DNA from: Stenotrophomonas humi
GTDB lineage: Bacteria; Pseudomonadota; Gammaproteobacteria; Xanthomonadales; Xanthomonadaceae
Direction of reading: 5' to 3'
Assembly (NCBI RefSeq): GCF_001431415.1
Contig: NZ_LDJI01000020.1
Coordinates: 1-64,000, forward strand
DNA: 64,000 bases
In this document: positions 9,740 through 17,944 of the stretch, in pieces
Position numbering within the stretch: position 1 is the first letter of the stretch
Layout: every line of letters begins with the position of its first letter
Made by a program: the position numbers and the translations under genes
The notes under the pieces: generated by a model
Database searches by the model: none
What the model was told of the DNA's origin: nothing
The model's input: the letters and a program-made list of their open reading frames with translations, nothing else

Positions 9740-10261
9740 ATGTCGCCCCTGATCGAAACCGACCGCCTGCACCTGCGCCTGCTGCGCGATGACGATGTGG
9801 ACGCAGCCGGCATGTTGGCGCTGCTCAACGAACCGGGCTTCCATGAATTCATTGCCGACCGTGGTGTGCGCACGCTGGAACAGGCGCGTGATTACATCCA
9901 CAAGGGTCCGTTCGTCAGCTACGCGGCCAACGGTTTTGGCATGTATGTGATCGAACGACGCGAAGACGGCGCATGGATGGGCAATGCCGGCCTGGTGCGC
10001 CGCAACGGTTTGGTGCACGTGGATATCGGTTATGCGCTGCTGGGCGACTTCGTTGGGCAGGGCTATGCGCTGGAAGCAGCACGCGGTGTGGTGAAGCATG
10101 CGCGTGAGGTGCTGGGGATCGCGACCTTGTGCGCGATTGTTTCGAAGGGCAATGCGCGGTCCGTGTGTTTGTTGGAGAAGCTGGGGTTTGTGGCGGATGG
10201 GGTGACGCGTTTGCCGGGTGAGGAGGAGGACGTGTTGTTGTTCTTGTTGGAAAAAGCCTAG
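9740..10261 (+). CDS. GNAT family N-acetyltransferase (RimJ/RimL-like)
   Basis: The 173-residue protein has the N-terminus TDRLHLRLLRDDDVDA that marks RimJ/RimL-type GNAT enzymes, and an acetyl-CoA pyrophosphate-binding segment (VGQGYA) near residue 106. It would acetylate an amino group using acetyl-CoA; the substrate is unknown. The ATG at 9740 (MSPLIETDR) is chosen over an upstream ATG at 9680, which would add 20 residues not found in the family. The coding end is affected by a 15-bp tandem duplication. Confidence 0.88.
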   Translation: MSPLIETDRLHLRLLRDDDVDAAGMLALLNEPGFHEFIADRGVRTLEQARDYIHKGPFVSYAANGFGMYVIERREDGAWMGNAGLVRRNGLVHVDIGYALLGDFVGQGYALEAARGVVKHAREVLGIATLCAIVSKGNARSVCLLEKLGFVADGVTRLPGEEEDVLLFLLEKA

Positions 10262-10275
10262 TTGGAAAAAGCCTA
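10246..10275. repeat. Perfect 15-bp tandem duplication across a stop codon
   Basis: The unit GTTGGAAAAAGCCTA occurs twice back to back, at 10246-10260 and 10261-10275. The acetyltransferase stop TAG sits on the junction (10259-10261). The A5 run inside the unit suggests replication slippage. Removing one copy would still leave a TAG, so the protein would be unchanged. Confidence 0.95.
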
Positions 10276-10380
10276 GGCGGCGAAAGAACCTGCATCAACC
10301 TGTGGGTGCAGGTGGGGCGGAAGAGGGGGGCGCGAAGCGTGCTTTTTGTTGCGGTTGTTTGCCATGGCTGGTTTCGTCGT

Positions 10381-10420
10381 ACCCTCACCCCAACCCCTCT
10401 CCCGCAGGCGGGAGAGGGGC
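10381..10420. repeat. Palindromic repeat with hairpin at end of atoE
   Basis: The element reads ACCCTCACCCCAA then CCCCTCTCCCGC, AG, GCGGGAGAGGGG, a perfect 12-bp stem at 10394-10419. It starts 17 bp past the atoE stop on the minus strand and may end transcription of that gene. Same family as the repeats at 5853, 30095 and 38196. Confidence 0.8.
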
Positions 10421-10436
10421 TTTAAAGGCCGCATTT

Positions 10437-11858
10437 TTACGGCATCACCGGCGGCACATACGCCAGCGTTGCGCCCAGTGCCCACAGCAGTATCAGCACC
10501 AGGGGAATGTGTACCAGCAGCTGCACGAAGGTGAAGCCGATCAGGTCGCGTGCCTTCAGGCCCAGCACGCCCAGCAGCGGCAGCATGTAGAACGGGTTGA
10601 TCAGGTTGGGCAGCGCCTCGGCCGCGTTGTAGATCTGTACCGACCAGCCCAGGTGGTACTGCAGGTCGTTGGCGACCTGCATCACGTACGGTGCTTCGAT
10701 GATCCACTTGCCGCCGCCTGACGGAATGAAGAAACCCAGCACCGCCGAGTAGCTGCCCATCAGCAGCGCATAGGTGTCGTGGCTGGCGATCCGGGTGAAG
10801 AAGGTGGAGATGATGTGGGCCACGCTGTGGCCATCGCTGCCGTTGACGGTGGTCATGATCGCGGCGATGGAGCCATACAACGGGAACTGGATCAGCACGC
10901 CGGTGGTGGACGGCACCGCGCGCGCCACCGCATCCAGGAAGTTGCGTGGGCGCCAGTGCAGCAGCGCGCCGAGCATCAGGAACAGCAGGTTGTAGGTATT
11001 CAGACCGGAGATGGCCTGGATGGCCGGCTTGGTCGAAAACTCATGCATCAGCCAGCCAGCGGCCAGCACCACCAGCAGCAGGATCAGCAGCGGACTGTGC
11101 TCCAGCCATTCACCGGGACGGGTGGGTCCGGCCTTGGGCGGTGCGATGTCCATGCTGACATCCACGCCGCAGTCGGCCGCGTCACGCGCGGAGTTGGCAT
11201 TGGGTGCGGTGACGTAGGAGATCACCAGCGACACCAGCACCAGTGCCGCCAGCAGCACGCCGGATTGCCACAGGAAGATGGTTTCGGTGAACGGGATGAC
11301 GCCGGTGATGGACAGGATCGACGGCGGCAGACTGGCCGGGTTGGCCTGCAGCTGCGCGGCCGAGGACGACAGGCCCAGCGCCCACACCGCGCCCAGGCCG
11401 AGGTAACCGGCGGCGCCGGCGGCGCGGTAATCCATCTTCAGCTCGGTGCGCCGTGCGAGTGCGCGCACCAGCAGGCCGGCGAACACCAGGCTCAGGCCCC
11501 AGTTCAGCAGTGAGGCCAGCATCGACACGATGGCCACCAGTGCCACTGCCGTGCGGCCGTTGCCGGGCACCTGCGCCAAGCGATCGATCAGGCGCGAGGC
11601 CGGGCCGGAGGAGGCCACCACATAGCCGCCGATGACCACGAAGGCCATCTGCATGGTGAAGGGGATCAGGCTCCAGAAGCCATCACCGAAGGCCTTGGCG
11701 GTCTCGGTAGGCGCCGCACCGATCGACAGCGCGGCCAGGCTCACGGCCGCGAGGGCGAGGGCGGCGAACACCCAGGAGTCGGGGAACCAACGCTCGGCGA
11801 ACTGCGCGCAGCGGATGGCGAAACGCGCCGAAGCGGTGTCTTGCGATGAGGTTTGCAT
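10437..11858 (-). CDS. atoE: Short-chain fatty acid transporter (AtoE family)
   Basis: This 473-residue membrane protein resembles AtoE, the inner-membrane permease for short-chain fatty acids such as acetoacetate and butyrate. It is highly hydrophobic, with about 12 membrane segments spread over its whole length, and has a family-type FIPSGGGKW motif near residue 373. A hydrophilic loop of about 40 residues (SARDAADCGVD...) follows the sixth segment. In E. coli atoE lies with ato catabolic genes; here no such genes are adjacent, so it may be transcribed alone. The hairpin repeat at 10394 follows its stop. Confidence 0.88.
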   Translation of the reverse strand: MQTSSQDTASARFAIRCAQFAERWFPDSWVFAALALAAVSLAALSIGAAPTETAKAFGDGFWSLIPFTMQMAFVVIGGYVVASSGPASRLIDRLAQVPGNGRTAVALVAIVSMLASLLNWGLSLVFAGLLVRALARRTELKMDYRAAGAAGYLGLGAVWALGLSSSAAQLQANPASLPPSILSITGVIPFTETIFLWQSGVLLAALVLVSLVISYVTAPNANSARDAADCGVDVSMDIAPPKAGPTRPGEWLEHSPLLILLLVVLAAGWLMHEFSTKPAIQAISGLNTYNLLFLMLGALLHWRPRNFLDAVARAVPSTTGVLIQFPLYGSIAAIMTTVNGSDGHSVAHIISTFFTRIASHDTYALLMGSYSAVLGFFIPSGGGKWIIEAPYVMQVANDLQYHLGWSVQIYNAAEALPNLINPFYMLPLLGVLGLKARDLIGFTFVQLLVHIPLVLILLWALGATLAYVPPVMP

Positions 11859-12015
11859 GGGGGCACTACCGGAATGTCTATGTCACCCGGACCGTAGCAA
11901 CTGGCCACCCGGTGGCGAAACTGTACTTTGGGTTAGTGCGTGCGCGGCCACCGCAGGCGGCAGAACGCCATCGCATCAACCGATGCGATGGCGCGGGATG
12001 CTGAATGCGCTGCGA

Positions 12016-12642
12016 TTACTTGCCGGCGGTCAGCGTGGTGTAACCGGTGATCAGGTTGCGGTAGTCCGGGATGTGCTTGGAGAACAGTGCGCCCAGGCCT
12101 TCGATGTCATTGCGCCAGTCGCGGTGCAGCTCACAGGCCACGCCGAACCAGGTCATCAGCTGCGCGCCGGCCTGTTCCATGCGGCTCCATGCCGCCTGCT
12201 GGGTCATGCTGTTGAAGGTGCCCGACGCATCGGCGACCACGAACACGTCGAAGTCCTCGGCCAGCGCCGACAGCACCGGGAAGGCCACACAGACTTCGGT
12301 CACGACCCCGGCGACCAGCAGCTGCTTCTTGCCGGTGGCCTTGACCGCCTTGACGAAGTCCTCGTTGTCCCACGCGTTGATCTGGCCGGGACGGGCGATG
12401 TACGGGGCCTCGGGGAACAGTTCCTTCAACTCCGGCACCAACGGGCCGTTGGGGCCGCTCTCGAAGCTGGTGGTGAGGATGGTCGGCAGCTTGAAGTACT
12501 TGGCCAGCTCGGCCAGCGCCAGCACGTTGTTCTTGAACTTGTCCGGGTCGATGTCACGGACCAGCGACAGCAGACCGCTCTGGTGATCGACGAGCAGGAC
12601 GGCGACGTCATCCTTGTCGAGGCGGGTGTAAGGCTTGCTCAT
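12016..12642 (-). CDS. Isochorismatase-family hydrolase (YcaC-like)
   Basis: This 208-residue cysteine hydrolase has the family triad pattern: Asp in LLVDHQ near residue 19, Lys in TGKKQL near 110 and Cys in TEVCVAF near 122. Family members hydrolyse amides or related bonds, and the exact substrate is open; YcaC homologues are octameric hydrolases of unknown substrate. It is the farthest of three tandem paralogues from the pirin gene, all on the minus strand. The start at 12642 follows a good ribosome-binding site (GGAGAACCCA read on the minus strand). Confidence 0.9.
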   Translation of the reverse strand: MSKPYTRLDKDDVAVLLVDHQSGLLSLVRDIDPDKFKNNVLALAELAKYFKLPTILTTSFESGPNGPLVPELKELFPEAPYIARPGQINAWDNEDFVKAVKATGKKQLLVAGVVTEVCVAFPVLSALAEDFDVFVVADASGTFNSMTQQAAWSRMEQAGAQLMTWFGVACELHRDWRNDIEGLGALFSKHIPDYRNLITGYTTLTAGK

Positions 12643-12797
12643 TGGGTTCTCCAGTGGGTGGGTTGAAAAGAGGCAGGACCTGGCCGGTCGGCAAACCGGC
12701 AGAGGCGGTGCTCGCCGGTTTGCTCCATCGCCGCGCCCGGTGTCCGTCACGAACAGGCATTGGCCAGTGAGGATGGGCCGACCGATGCGTTGGCCGG

Positions 12798-13439
12798 TTA
12801 CTCGGCCGCGTCGTAGCCGAACTGGATGCCCGCCGTGCCGCCGGTGCTGATGAACAGGTCCATGAACTGCCTGGCGGTGTCGGCGCGGTTCCAGTCGCGC
12901 TGCAGTTCGCAGAACAGCTGGGCGACGCTGATCAGCTTGCCGCCGGCCTGCTCGATGCGGCGCAGCGCGGCATCGTGGGCGGCCAATGACGTACCACCGA
13001 CCGCATCGACCGGCACGTACACTTCATAGCCTTCGCGCAGTGCATCCAGCGCCGGGAAGGTCAGGCAGGCTTCGGTCCACAGTGCGGTCATGATCAGCTT
13101 CCTGCGACCGGTGGCCTCCACAGCCTTGCGGAACTCCACGTCTTCCCACGAGTTGATCGTGGTGCGGTCGTAGGTGGGCTCGTCCTTCAACACCTTGCGC
13201 AGCTGCGGGATCGGCGGCTTGTTCAGACCGGTCTTGACGTTGACCGTGGAGTGCACGATCGGCAGTTCGTAGACCTTTGCGGCCTTGGCAACGCCGACGA
13301 TGTGGTTGACCAGCAGCTGGCGATCCATCGAAGCGATGGAGTTCACCTGCACCGGCTGGTAGTCGATGACGATCAGGGCTGAGTTTTCCGGGGTCAGCAG
13401 ATCATCGGCTTTCGGGTCACGCTTGGTTTCACTGGTCAT
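12798..13439 (-). CDS. Isochorismatase-family hydrolase, second paralogue
   Basis: This 213-residue protein shares the family core: Asp in IVIDYQ near residue 24, Lys in RRKLIM and Cys in TEACLTF near residue 126. It is more diverged than the other two, with DYQPVQV in place of DHQSGL and a longer, different C-terminus. The start at 13439 (MTSETK) is preferred over an upstream ATG at 13475. It lies 60 bp from its upstream paralogue and 155 bp from the next, so the three are probably co-transcribed with pirin. Confidence 0.88.
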   Translation of the reverse strand: MTSETKRDPKADDLLTPENSALIVIDYQPVQVNSIASMDRQLLVNHIVGVAKAAKVYELPIVHSTVNVKTGLNKPPIPQLRKVLKDEPTYDRTTINSWEDVEFRKAVEATGRRKLIMTALWTEACLTFPALDALREGYEVYVPVDAVGGTSLAAHDAALRRIEQAGGKLISVAQLFCELQRDWNRADTARQFMDLFISTGGTAGIQFGYDAAE

Positions 13440-13499
13440 GACAGAGCACCTTCTTGGGATGAGCACTGCGCGCACCCTGCGCGCAGTGCGGGGAACGGA

Positions 13500-14189
13500 T
13501 CAGCTGCGCTGCGAATCCAGCTGCTCGTGGTTGGTCACCACTTCCTGCGCCTTGCTGTAGCTCTCGATCAGCAACTGGTAGTTCGGGAAGATCTGCGTGT
13601 AGGCCTGCGCCCATTCGGCGGCGTCTTCGCGGTTCCAGGTCTTCTGCAGCTCCGAGGCCACGGCGGCCACGTCGATCACCACCACGCCGGCCTGCATCAT
13701 CCGCGCCAGGGTGATTTCCTGCGCCTGCTTGGAATAGGTGCCGGACGCATCGATCACCGCGAACACCTGGTAACCCTCGGCAACAGCCGCGATCGACGGG
13801 AATGCCATGCACACGCTGGTGATGGTGCCGGCGATGATCAGCTGCTTCTTGCCGGTGTCCTTAACCGCCTGCACGAAGTCGGGGTTGTCCCAGGCGTTGA
13901 TCTCACCCTTGCGCGCCACGTACTTGGCGTGCGGTGCGTTCTGGTGGATTTCCGGAATCAGCGGGCCATTCGGACCCTGTGGTACCGAGGCGGTGGTGAT
14001 GACCGGGATCCTGGCCAGCGATGCCAGCTTGGCCAGGGTCGAGGCCAGGCGGCGCAGCGTGGTGAACGGCATGTCGTGCACGGTCTGGAACAGGCCGCTC
14101 TGGTGGTCGATCAGCAGCATGGCGACGTTGTCCGGGTCGATCACCGGCTTGGCACCATTGAAGTTTGCGGCGTACGGGAAGGCATTCAT
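13500..14189 (-). CDS. Isochorismatase-family hydrolase, third paralogue
   Basis: The 229-residue protein has Asp in LLIDHQSGL near residue 27, Lys in TGKKQL and Cys in TSVCMAF near residue 130, the cysteine hydrolase triad. It resembles the first paralogue (12016) more than the second: both share DHQSGL, GPNGPL and INAWDN. The start at 14189 follows a GGGG-rich site; 46 upstream residues in frame are out of family. It lies 97 bp downstream of the pirin gene. Confidence 0.88.
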   Translation of the reverse strand: MNAFPYAANFNGAKPVIDPDNVAMLLIDHQSGLFQTVHDMPFTTLRRLASTLAKLASLARIPVITTASVPQGPNGPLIPEIHQNAPHAKYVARKGEINAWDNPDFVQAVKDTGKKQLIIAGTITSVCMAFPSIAAVAEGYQVFAVIDASGTYSKQAQEITLARMMQAGVVVIDVAAVASELQKTWNREDAAEWAQAYTQIFPNYQLLIESYSKAQEVVTNHEQLDSQRS

Positions 14190-14286
14190 GGCGGGGCACT
14201 CATTGAGTAGCAATGGGACGATCGCGCGGCGTCGGTAATGCAGGCGCGACGGGGAAGTGACCGGGCGGTTACGCCCGGTCATGGGT

Positions 14287-15153
14287 TCAAGCGGCGATCT
14301 GGCCGAAGCGGCCGGAGTTGAAGTCATCCATCGCCTGACGGATTTCGTCCTGCGTGTTCATCACGAACGGGCCGTAGCCGGCGATGGGCTCGTCGATCGG
14401 CTCGCCGGCCAACACCAGCACGGTGGCATCGGCATTGGCTTCCAGCTCCACCTGCCCGGCAGCGCGGTCGAACAGCACCATCTGGCCTTCGCGTGCCACC
14501 TGGTTGCCGTTGAACAGCACGGTGCCATGCAGTACCACCATCGCCACGGTGTGGCCTTCGGCGAAGTCCAGCGTGGTGTGGTGATCGCGCTGCAGGCGCA
14601 GGTCCCACACATCCATCGGTGTGTGCGTGCGGGCCGGGCCGCGCTGACCGCCGAAGGCACCGGCAATCACGCGGACCGTACCGGCGCCATCAGCCAGGGG
14701 CACGACCGGGATGTCGGCATTGCTGATGTTCTGGTAGCCCGGCGTGGACATCTTGTCCTTGGCCGGCAGGTTCACCCACAGCTGCACCATTTCCAGCGTG
14801 CCGCCACGCCGGGTGAAGGCTTCGGAGTGGAACTCCTCATGGAGGATGCCGGAGGCGGCGGTCATCCACTGCACGTCACCCGGGCCGATCTCGCCGCCGG
14901 CACCGGTGGAATCGCGGTGGGCCACTTCGCCGTCATAGACGATGGTGACCGTTTCGAAACCGCGGTGCGGGTGCTGGCCGACCCCGCGCGGGGTGTCGGT
15001 GGGGCTGAACTCGGCCGGGCCGGCATGGTCCAGCAGCAGGAACGGGCTCAGCTGACGGCCGTGCGTGTTGTAGGAGAACAGCGAACGGACCGGGAAGCCG
15101 TCACCGACCCAGTGCGGGCGGGGGGCGCTGTAGAGGCCACTGATCTTCTTCAT
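14287..15153 (-). CDS. Pirin family protein
   Basis: Pirins are bicupin metal-binding proteins, some of which act as quercetin dioxygenases and others as redox or transcription partners. The 288-residue protein carries the N-terminal cupin metal site GQHPHRGFETV (His residues near 60-62) and ILHEEFHS near 103. The start ATG at 15153 begins MKKISGLYS. It heads a run with three isochorismatase-family hydrolases and is divergent from a LysR gene, the usual setting for a LysR-controlled operon. Confidence 0.93.
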   Translation of the reverse strand: MKKISGLYSAPRPHWVGDGFPVRSLFSYNTHGRQLSPFLLLDHAGPAEFSPTDTPRGVGQHPHRGFETVTIVYDGEVAHRDSTGAGGEIGPGDVQWMTAASGILHEEFHSEAFTRRGGTLEMVQLWVNLPAKDKMSTPGYQNISNADIPVVPLADGAGTVRVIAGAFGGQRGPARTHTPMDVWDLRLQRDHHTTLDFAEGHTVAMVVLHGTVLFNGNQVAREGQMVLFDRAAGQVELEANADATVLVLAGEPIDEPIAGYGPFVMNTQDEIRQAMDDFNSGRFGQIAA

Positions 15154-15278
15154 GTTTCTGCTCCGTTGGCGGCGCGGCTGCGCCTTTCGTTGGAGCAAAG
15201 ATAGGTTTGGAACGATGTGGCCGGTAGACGGCAAAAAATGGTCTCATAGTCCTATCTGGTGAACGATGGAGTGGCCCG
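15154..15278. promoter_or_regulatory. Divergent pirin/LysR promoter region
   Basis: The 125-bp gap separates the pirin start from the lysR start and must hold both promoters. GATAGG at 15200-15205 is mirrored by CCTATC at 15251-15256, a pair about 50 bp apart, and GAACGATG occurs near 15211 and 15261. These could be parts of LysR sites, but no clear T-N11-A dyad with support was found, so this is only a candidate. Confidence 0.4.
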
Positions 15279-16184
15279 ATGCAGGACCTGAACGACCTGT
15301 ACTACTTCGCAAAGGTGGTCGAGCACGGCGGCTTCGCCCCGGCCGGACGCGCGCTGGGCGAGCCGAAATCCAAACTGAGCCGACGCATCGCATTGCTGGA
15401 GGAGCGGTTGGGGGTGCGCCTGATCCAGCGCTCCACCCGGCATTTTTCAGTGACCGAGGTGGGCCAGACGTTCTACGCGCATTGCCGGGCGATGTTGGTC
15501 GAAGCCGAAGCGGCCGCCGAATCCATCGAGATGACCCGCTCCGAGCCGCGCGGCGTGGTGCGCCTGAGTTGCCCGACGATGCTGCTGGATTTCCGCGTGG
15601 CGGAGATGGTGGCCGACTTCATGGCGCGCTGCCCCGAAGTGCAGGTGCATCTGGAAGCCACCAACCGGCGCGTCGACGTGATTGCCGAAGGCTTCGACCT
15701 GGCCATCCGCGTGCGGCCACCGCCACTGGAAGACAGCGAACTGGTGCTGAAAGTCTTGGCCGAACGCACGCAGTGCCTGGTCGCCGCGCCGGCCTTGCTG
15801 GAACGCTGCGGCATGGCGCATGGCCCGGCCGACCTGCACCTGCTGCCCAGCCTGGCGCTGGGCGTGCCGCAGGGTGAGCATGTGTGGCGATTGATCGGCC
15901 CGGACGGCGCCATCGCCGAGGTCCCGCATCATCCGCGCCTGATCACGCGCGGCATGATGGTGCTCCGTGAGGCCGCGCTTGCCGGTGTGGGAGTGGCGCA
16001 GCTGCCGACGATGATCGTGCGCGAAGCGCTGGATGCGGGCCGCTTGAAGCATGTCGCGCCGGAATGGGCGCCGCCGAAGGAAATCATCCACGCCGTGTTC
16101 CCTTCACGACGCGGCCTGCTGCCCTCGGTGCGGTTGTTCATCGACCATCTCGCCGCACGTTTTGCGGCGCTGGACGAGAGCTGA
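15279..16184 (+). CDS. LysR family transcriptional regulator
   Basis: The 301-residue protein has an N-terminal winged helix-turn-helix (residues about 1-60, LNDLYYFAKVVEHGGFAPAG then SKLSRRIALLEERLGV) and a co-inducer-binding domain. It is divergent from the pirin/hydrolase genes, the classic arrangement in which the regulator controls the neighbouring operon and itself. The effector is unknown. Length and layout match the family. Confidence 0.92.
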   Translation: MQDLNDLYYFAKVVEHGGFAPAGRALGEPKSKLSRRIALLEERLGVRLIQRSTRHFSVTEVGQTFYAHCRAMLVEAEAAAESIEMTRSEPRGVVRLSCPTMLLDFRVAEMVADFMARCPEVQVHLEATNRRVDVIAEGFDLAIRVRPPPLEDSELVLKVLAERTQCLVAAPALLERCGMAHGPADLHLLPSLALGVPQGEHVWRLIGPDGAIAEVPHHPRLITRGMMVLREAALAGVGVAQLPTMIVREALDAGRLKHVAPEWAPPKEIIHAVFPSRRGLLPSVRLFIDHLAARFAALDES

Positions 16185-16262
16185 TGTCGAGCGGCGCGGG
16201 GCAATGCGTGGCCCCGCGCCGTGATTGACGCCGGCCGGCCGTGGTGAGGGCCGGCGCTGTGC

Positions 16263-17270
16263 TCAGAAGGACAGGCAGATCTTGCCGAAGTGCTGGCCCG
16301 ACTGCTGGTGGGAAAACGCTTCGGCGATCTGTGCCAGCGGGTAGCGGCTGTCGATCACCGGGCGCCAGCTGAAGGTATCCAGCGCCCGCACCATGTCCTG
16401 CTGGTGCTCGCGGCTGCCCACCACCAGGCCCCTGAGGGTCTGCTGCTTCATCATCATCTCGGTGGTGGGCACATCGCCGGAGAAGCCGGTGAGCACGCCG
16501 ATCAGCGCGATATGGCCGCCGACGGCGCAGGCACGGATGGACTGCGGCAGGGTACCGGCGCCACCCACTTCGACCACGATGTCGGCACCGCGCCCACCGG
16601 TGGCGGCCAGCACCGCATCACCCCATTGCGGCTGTTCCCGGTAATTGATGACCGCATCGGCGCCCAGCGCCAGCAGGCGCTGCTTCTTCGCGTCGCTGGA
16701 GGTGGTGGCAATCACACGTGCGCCCATCGACTTGGCCAACTGCAGGGCGAAGATGGACACCCCGCCGGTGCCGAGCACCAGCACGGTGTCGCCGGCACGG
16801 ATGCCGGCATCCACCACCAGCGCACGCCAGGCGGTGAGGCCCGCGGTGGTCAGCGTGGCGGCCTCTTCATGGCTGTAGCCCTTGGGCGCGTGGGTGAAGG
16901 TGGTGGCCGGCAGGGTGACGTACTCGCGGGCAAAGCCGTCCACACCGTCGCCGGGCACGCTGGCGAAACCGACGGGCAGCGTGTGCCCGGCCTGCCAGCC
17001 GGGAAAGAAGCAGGACACCACGGCATCGCCCACGGCGAATTCGGTCACCGCCTCGCCCACCGCGGTGACGGTGCCTGCACCGTCGGCCATCGGGATGCGC
17101 TTGTCGGCCGTCGCCGAGGCGCCGGACACCACCATCAGGTCGTGGTAGTTGAGCGAGCTGGCGTGGATGCGCACCTGGATTTCGCCGGCTGCCGGAGCGC
17201 CGGGAGCAGGCAGCTCGACCAGCTGCAGGTGGTCCAGTCCGCCGGGTTGCTGGAGTTGAATGGCTTGCAT
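16263..17270 (-). CDS. NAD(P)-dependent MDR-family alcohol dehydrogenase/quinone reductase
   Basis: This 335-residue medium-chain dehydrogenase/reductase has the N-terminal GroES-like fold and the nucleotide-binding motif LGTGGVSIF near residue 167. It lacks the Cys/His ligands of the catalytic zinc in zinc alcohol dehydrogenases, so it looks like the zinc-free quinone-oxidoreductase group. It likely reduces a quinone or enone with NAD(P)H. It is divergent from an HxlR regulator gene with a perfect inverted repeat in the shared promoter, so control by HxlR is likely. Confidence 0.88.
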   Translation of the reverse strand: MQAIQLQQPGGLDHLQLVELPAPGAPAAGEIQVRIHASSLNYHDLMVVSGASATADKRIPMADGAGTVTAVGEAVTEFAVGDAVVSCFFPGWQAGHTLPVGFASVPGDGVDGFAREYVTLPATTFTHAPKGYSHEEAATLTTAGLTAWRALVVDAGIRAGDTVLVLGTGGVSIFALQLAKSMGARVIATTSSDAKKQRLLALGADAVINYREQPQWGDAVLAATGGRGADIVVEVGGAGTLPQSIRACAVGGHIALIGVLTGFSGDVPTTEMMMKQQTLRGLVVGSREHQQDMVRALDTFSWRPVIDSRYPLAQIAEAFSHQQSGQHFGKICLSF

Positions 17271-17368
17271 GTGGATCCTTCAGACGAGGGGAGGGGCAGC
17301 CGGTGGTGGATGTTGCCGCCGACCGTTGCGAGCATCCTGCATGTAAAGTATCCAAATGGCGATAACGC

Positions 17369-17397
17369 ACATTTTTGAACTGTAGTATCAAAAATGT
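17369..17397. promoter_or_regulatory. Perfect inverted repeat, candidate HxlR operator
   Basis: Arms ACATTTTTGA (17369-17378) and TCAAAAATGT (17388-17397) are exact reverse complements separated by 9 bp. The element lies in the 166-bp gap between the divergent dehydrogenase and HxlR genes. HxlR-family dimers bind inverted repeats in just this kind of gap and respond to aldehydes or oxidants; assignment here is inference. Confidence 0.75.
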
Positions 17398-17442
17398 AAG
17401 TGAAAAGCGTCATCTGATCCCGTCACTTCTGCGCAGGTGCCC

Positions 17443-17838
17443 ATGCGACGACTGAACAATAAAAGCGGTTGCGCGGTGGAGACCACCTTGTCGGTCATGG
17501 GAGGCACGTGGAAGCCGATCGTGCTGTTTCATCTTCTGGGCGGAAAGAAGCGTTTCATGGAACTGAGCCGGGCCATTCCTTCGGTTACGCAGCGCATGCT
17601 CACGCTGCAGCTGCGTGAGCTGGAGCAGGCCGGCATCGTCCACCGCACCGTCCATCCCGAAGTACCACCGCGTGTGGACTATGCGTTGACCGAGTTGGGT
17701 CAAACGCTGGAGCCGGTGTTGCTGGCGATGCGCGAGTGGGGGCTTGGTTATGCCCGGGCCCAGCAGGACGAACCATTGCCGCTGACCGGATGTCTGGTCA
17801 GCGCCGATGAGGAAAGGCCCGCACGCGAGACCTGCTGA
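17443..17838 (+). CDS. HxlR family transcriptional regulator
   Basis: The 131-residue protein has the HxlR winged helix: GGTWKPIVLFHLL then FMELSRAIPSVTQRMLTLQLRELEQAGIV (residues about 20-65). Cys at residue 10 (SGCAVE) is positioned as in redox-sensing HxlR members, and another Cys lies at the end. The ATG at 17443 is chosen; a GTG two codons upstream at 17437 is possible. Probably a repressor or sensor for the adjacent dehydrogenase. Confidence 0.9.
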   Translation: MRRLNNKSGCAVETTLSVMGGTWKPIVLFHLLGGKKRFMELSRAIPSVTQRMLTLQLRELEQAGIVHRTVHPEVPPRVDYALTELGQTLEPVLLAMREWGLGYARAQQDEPLPLTGCLVSADEERPARETC

Positions 17839-17944
17839 TCGCGGCATCGGGCGACAGTTTGTTTCATGCCCATGCCTAACGGCCCGTGCCAGGTCGTTTG
17901 ATGGCGGCGCATCATGGCCCTCTCTGACAAAGACGAGGTTGGTG

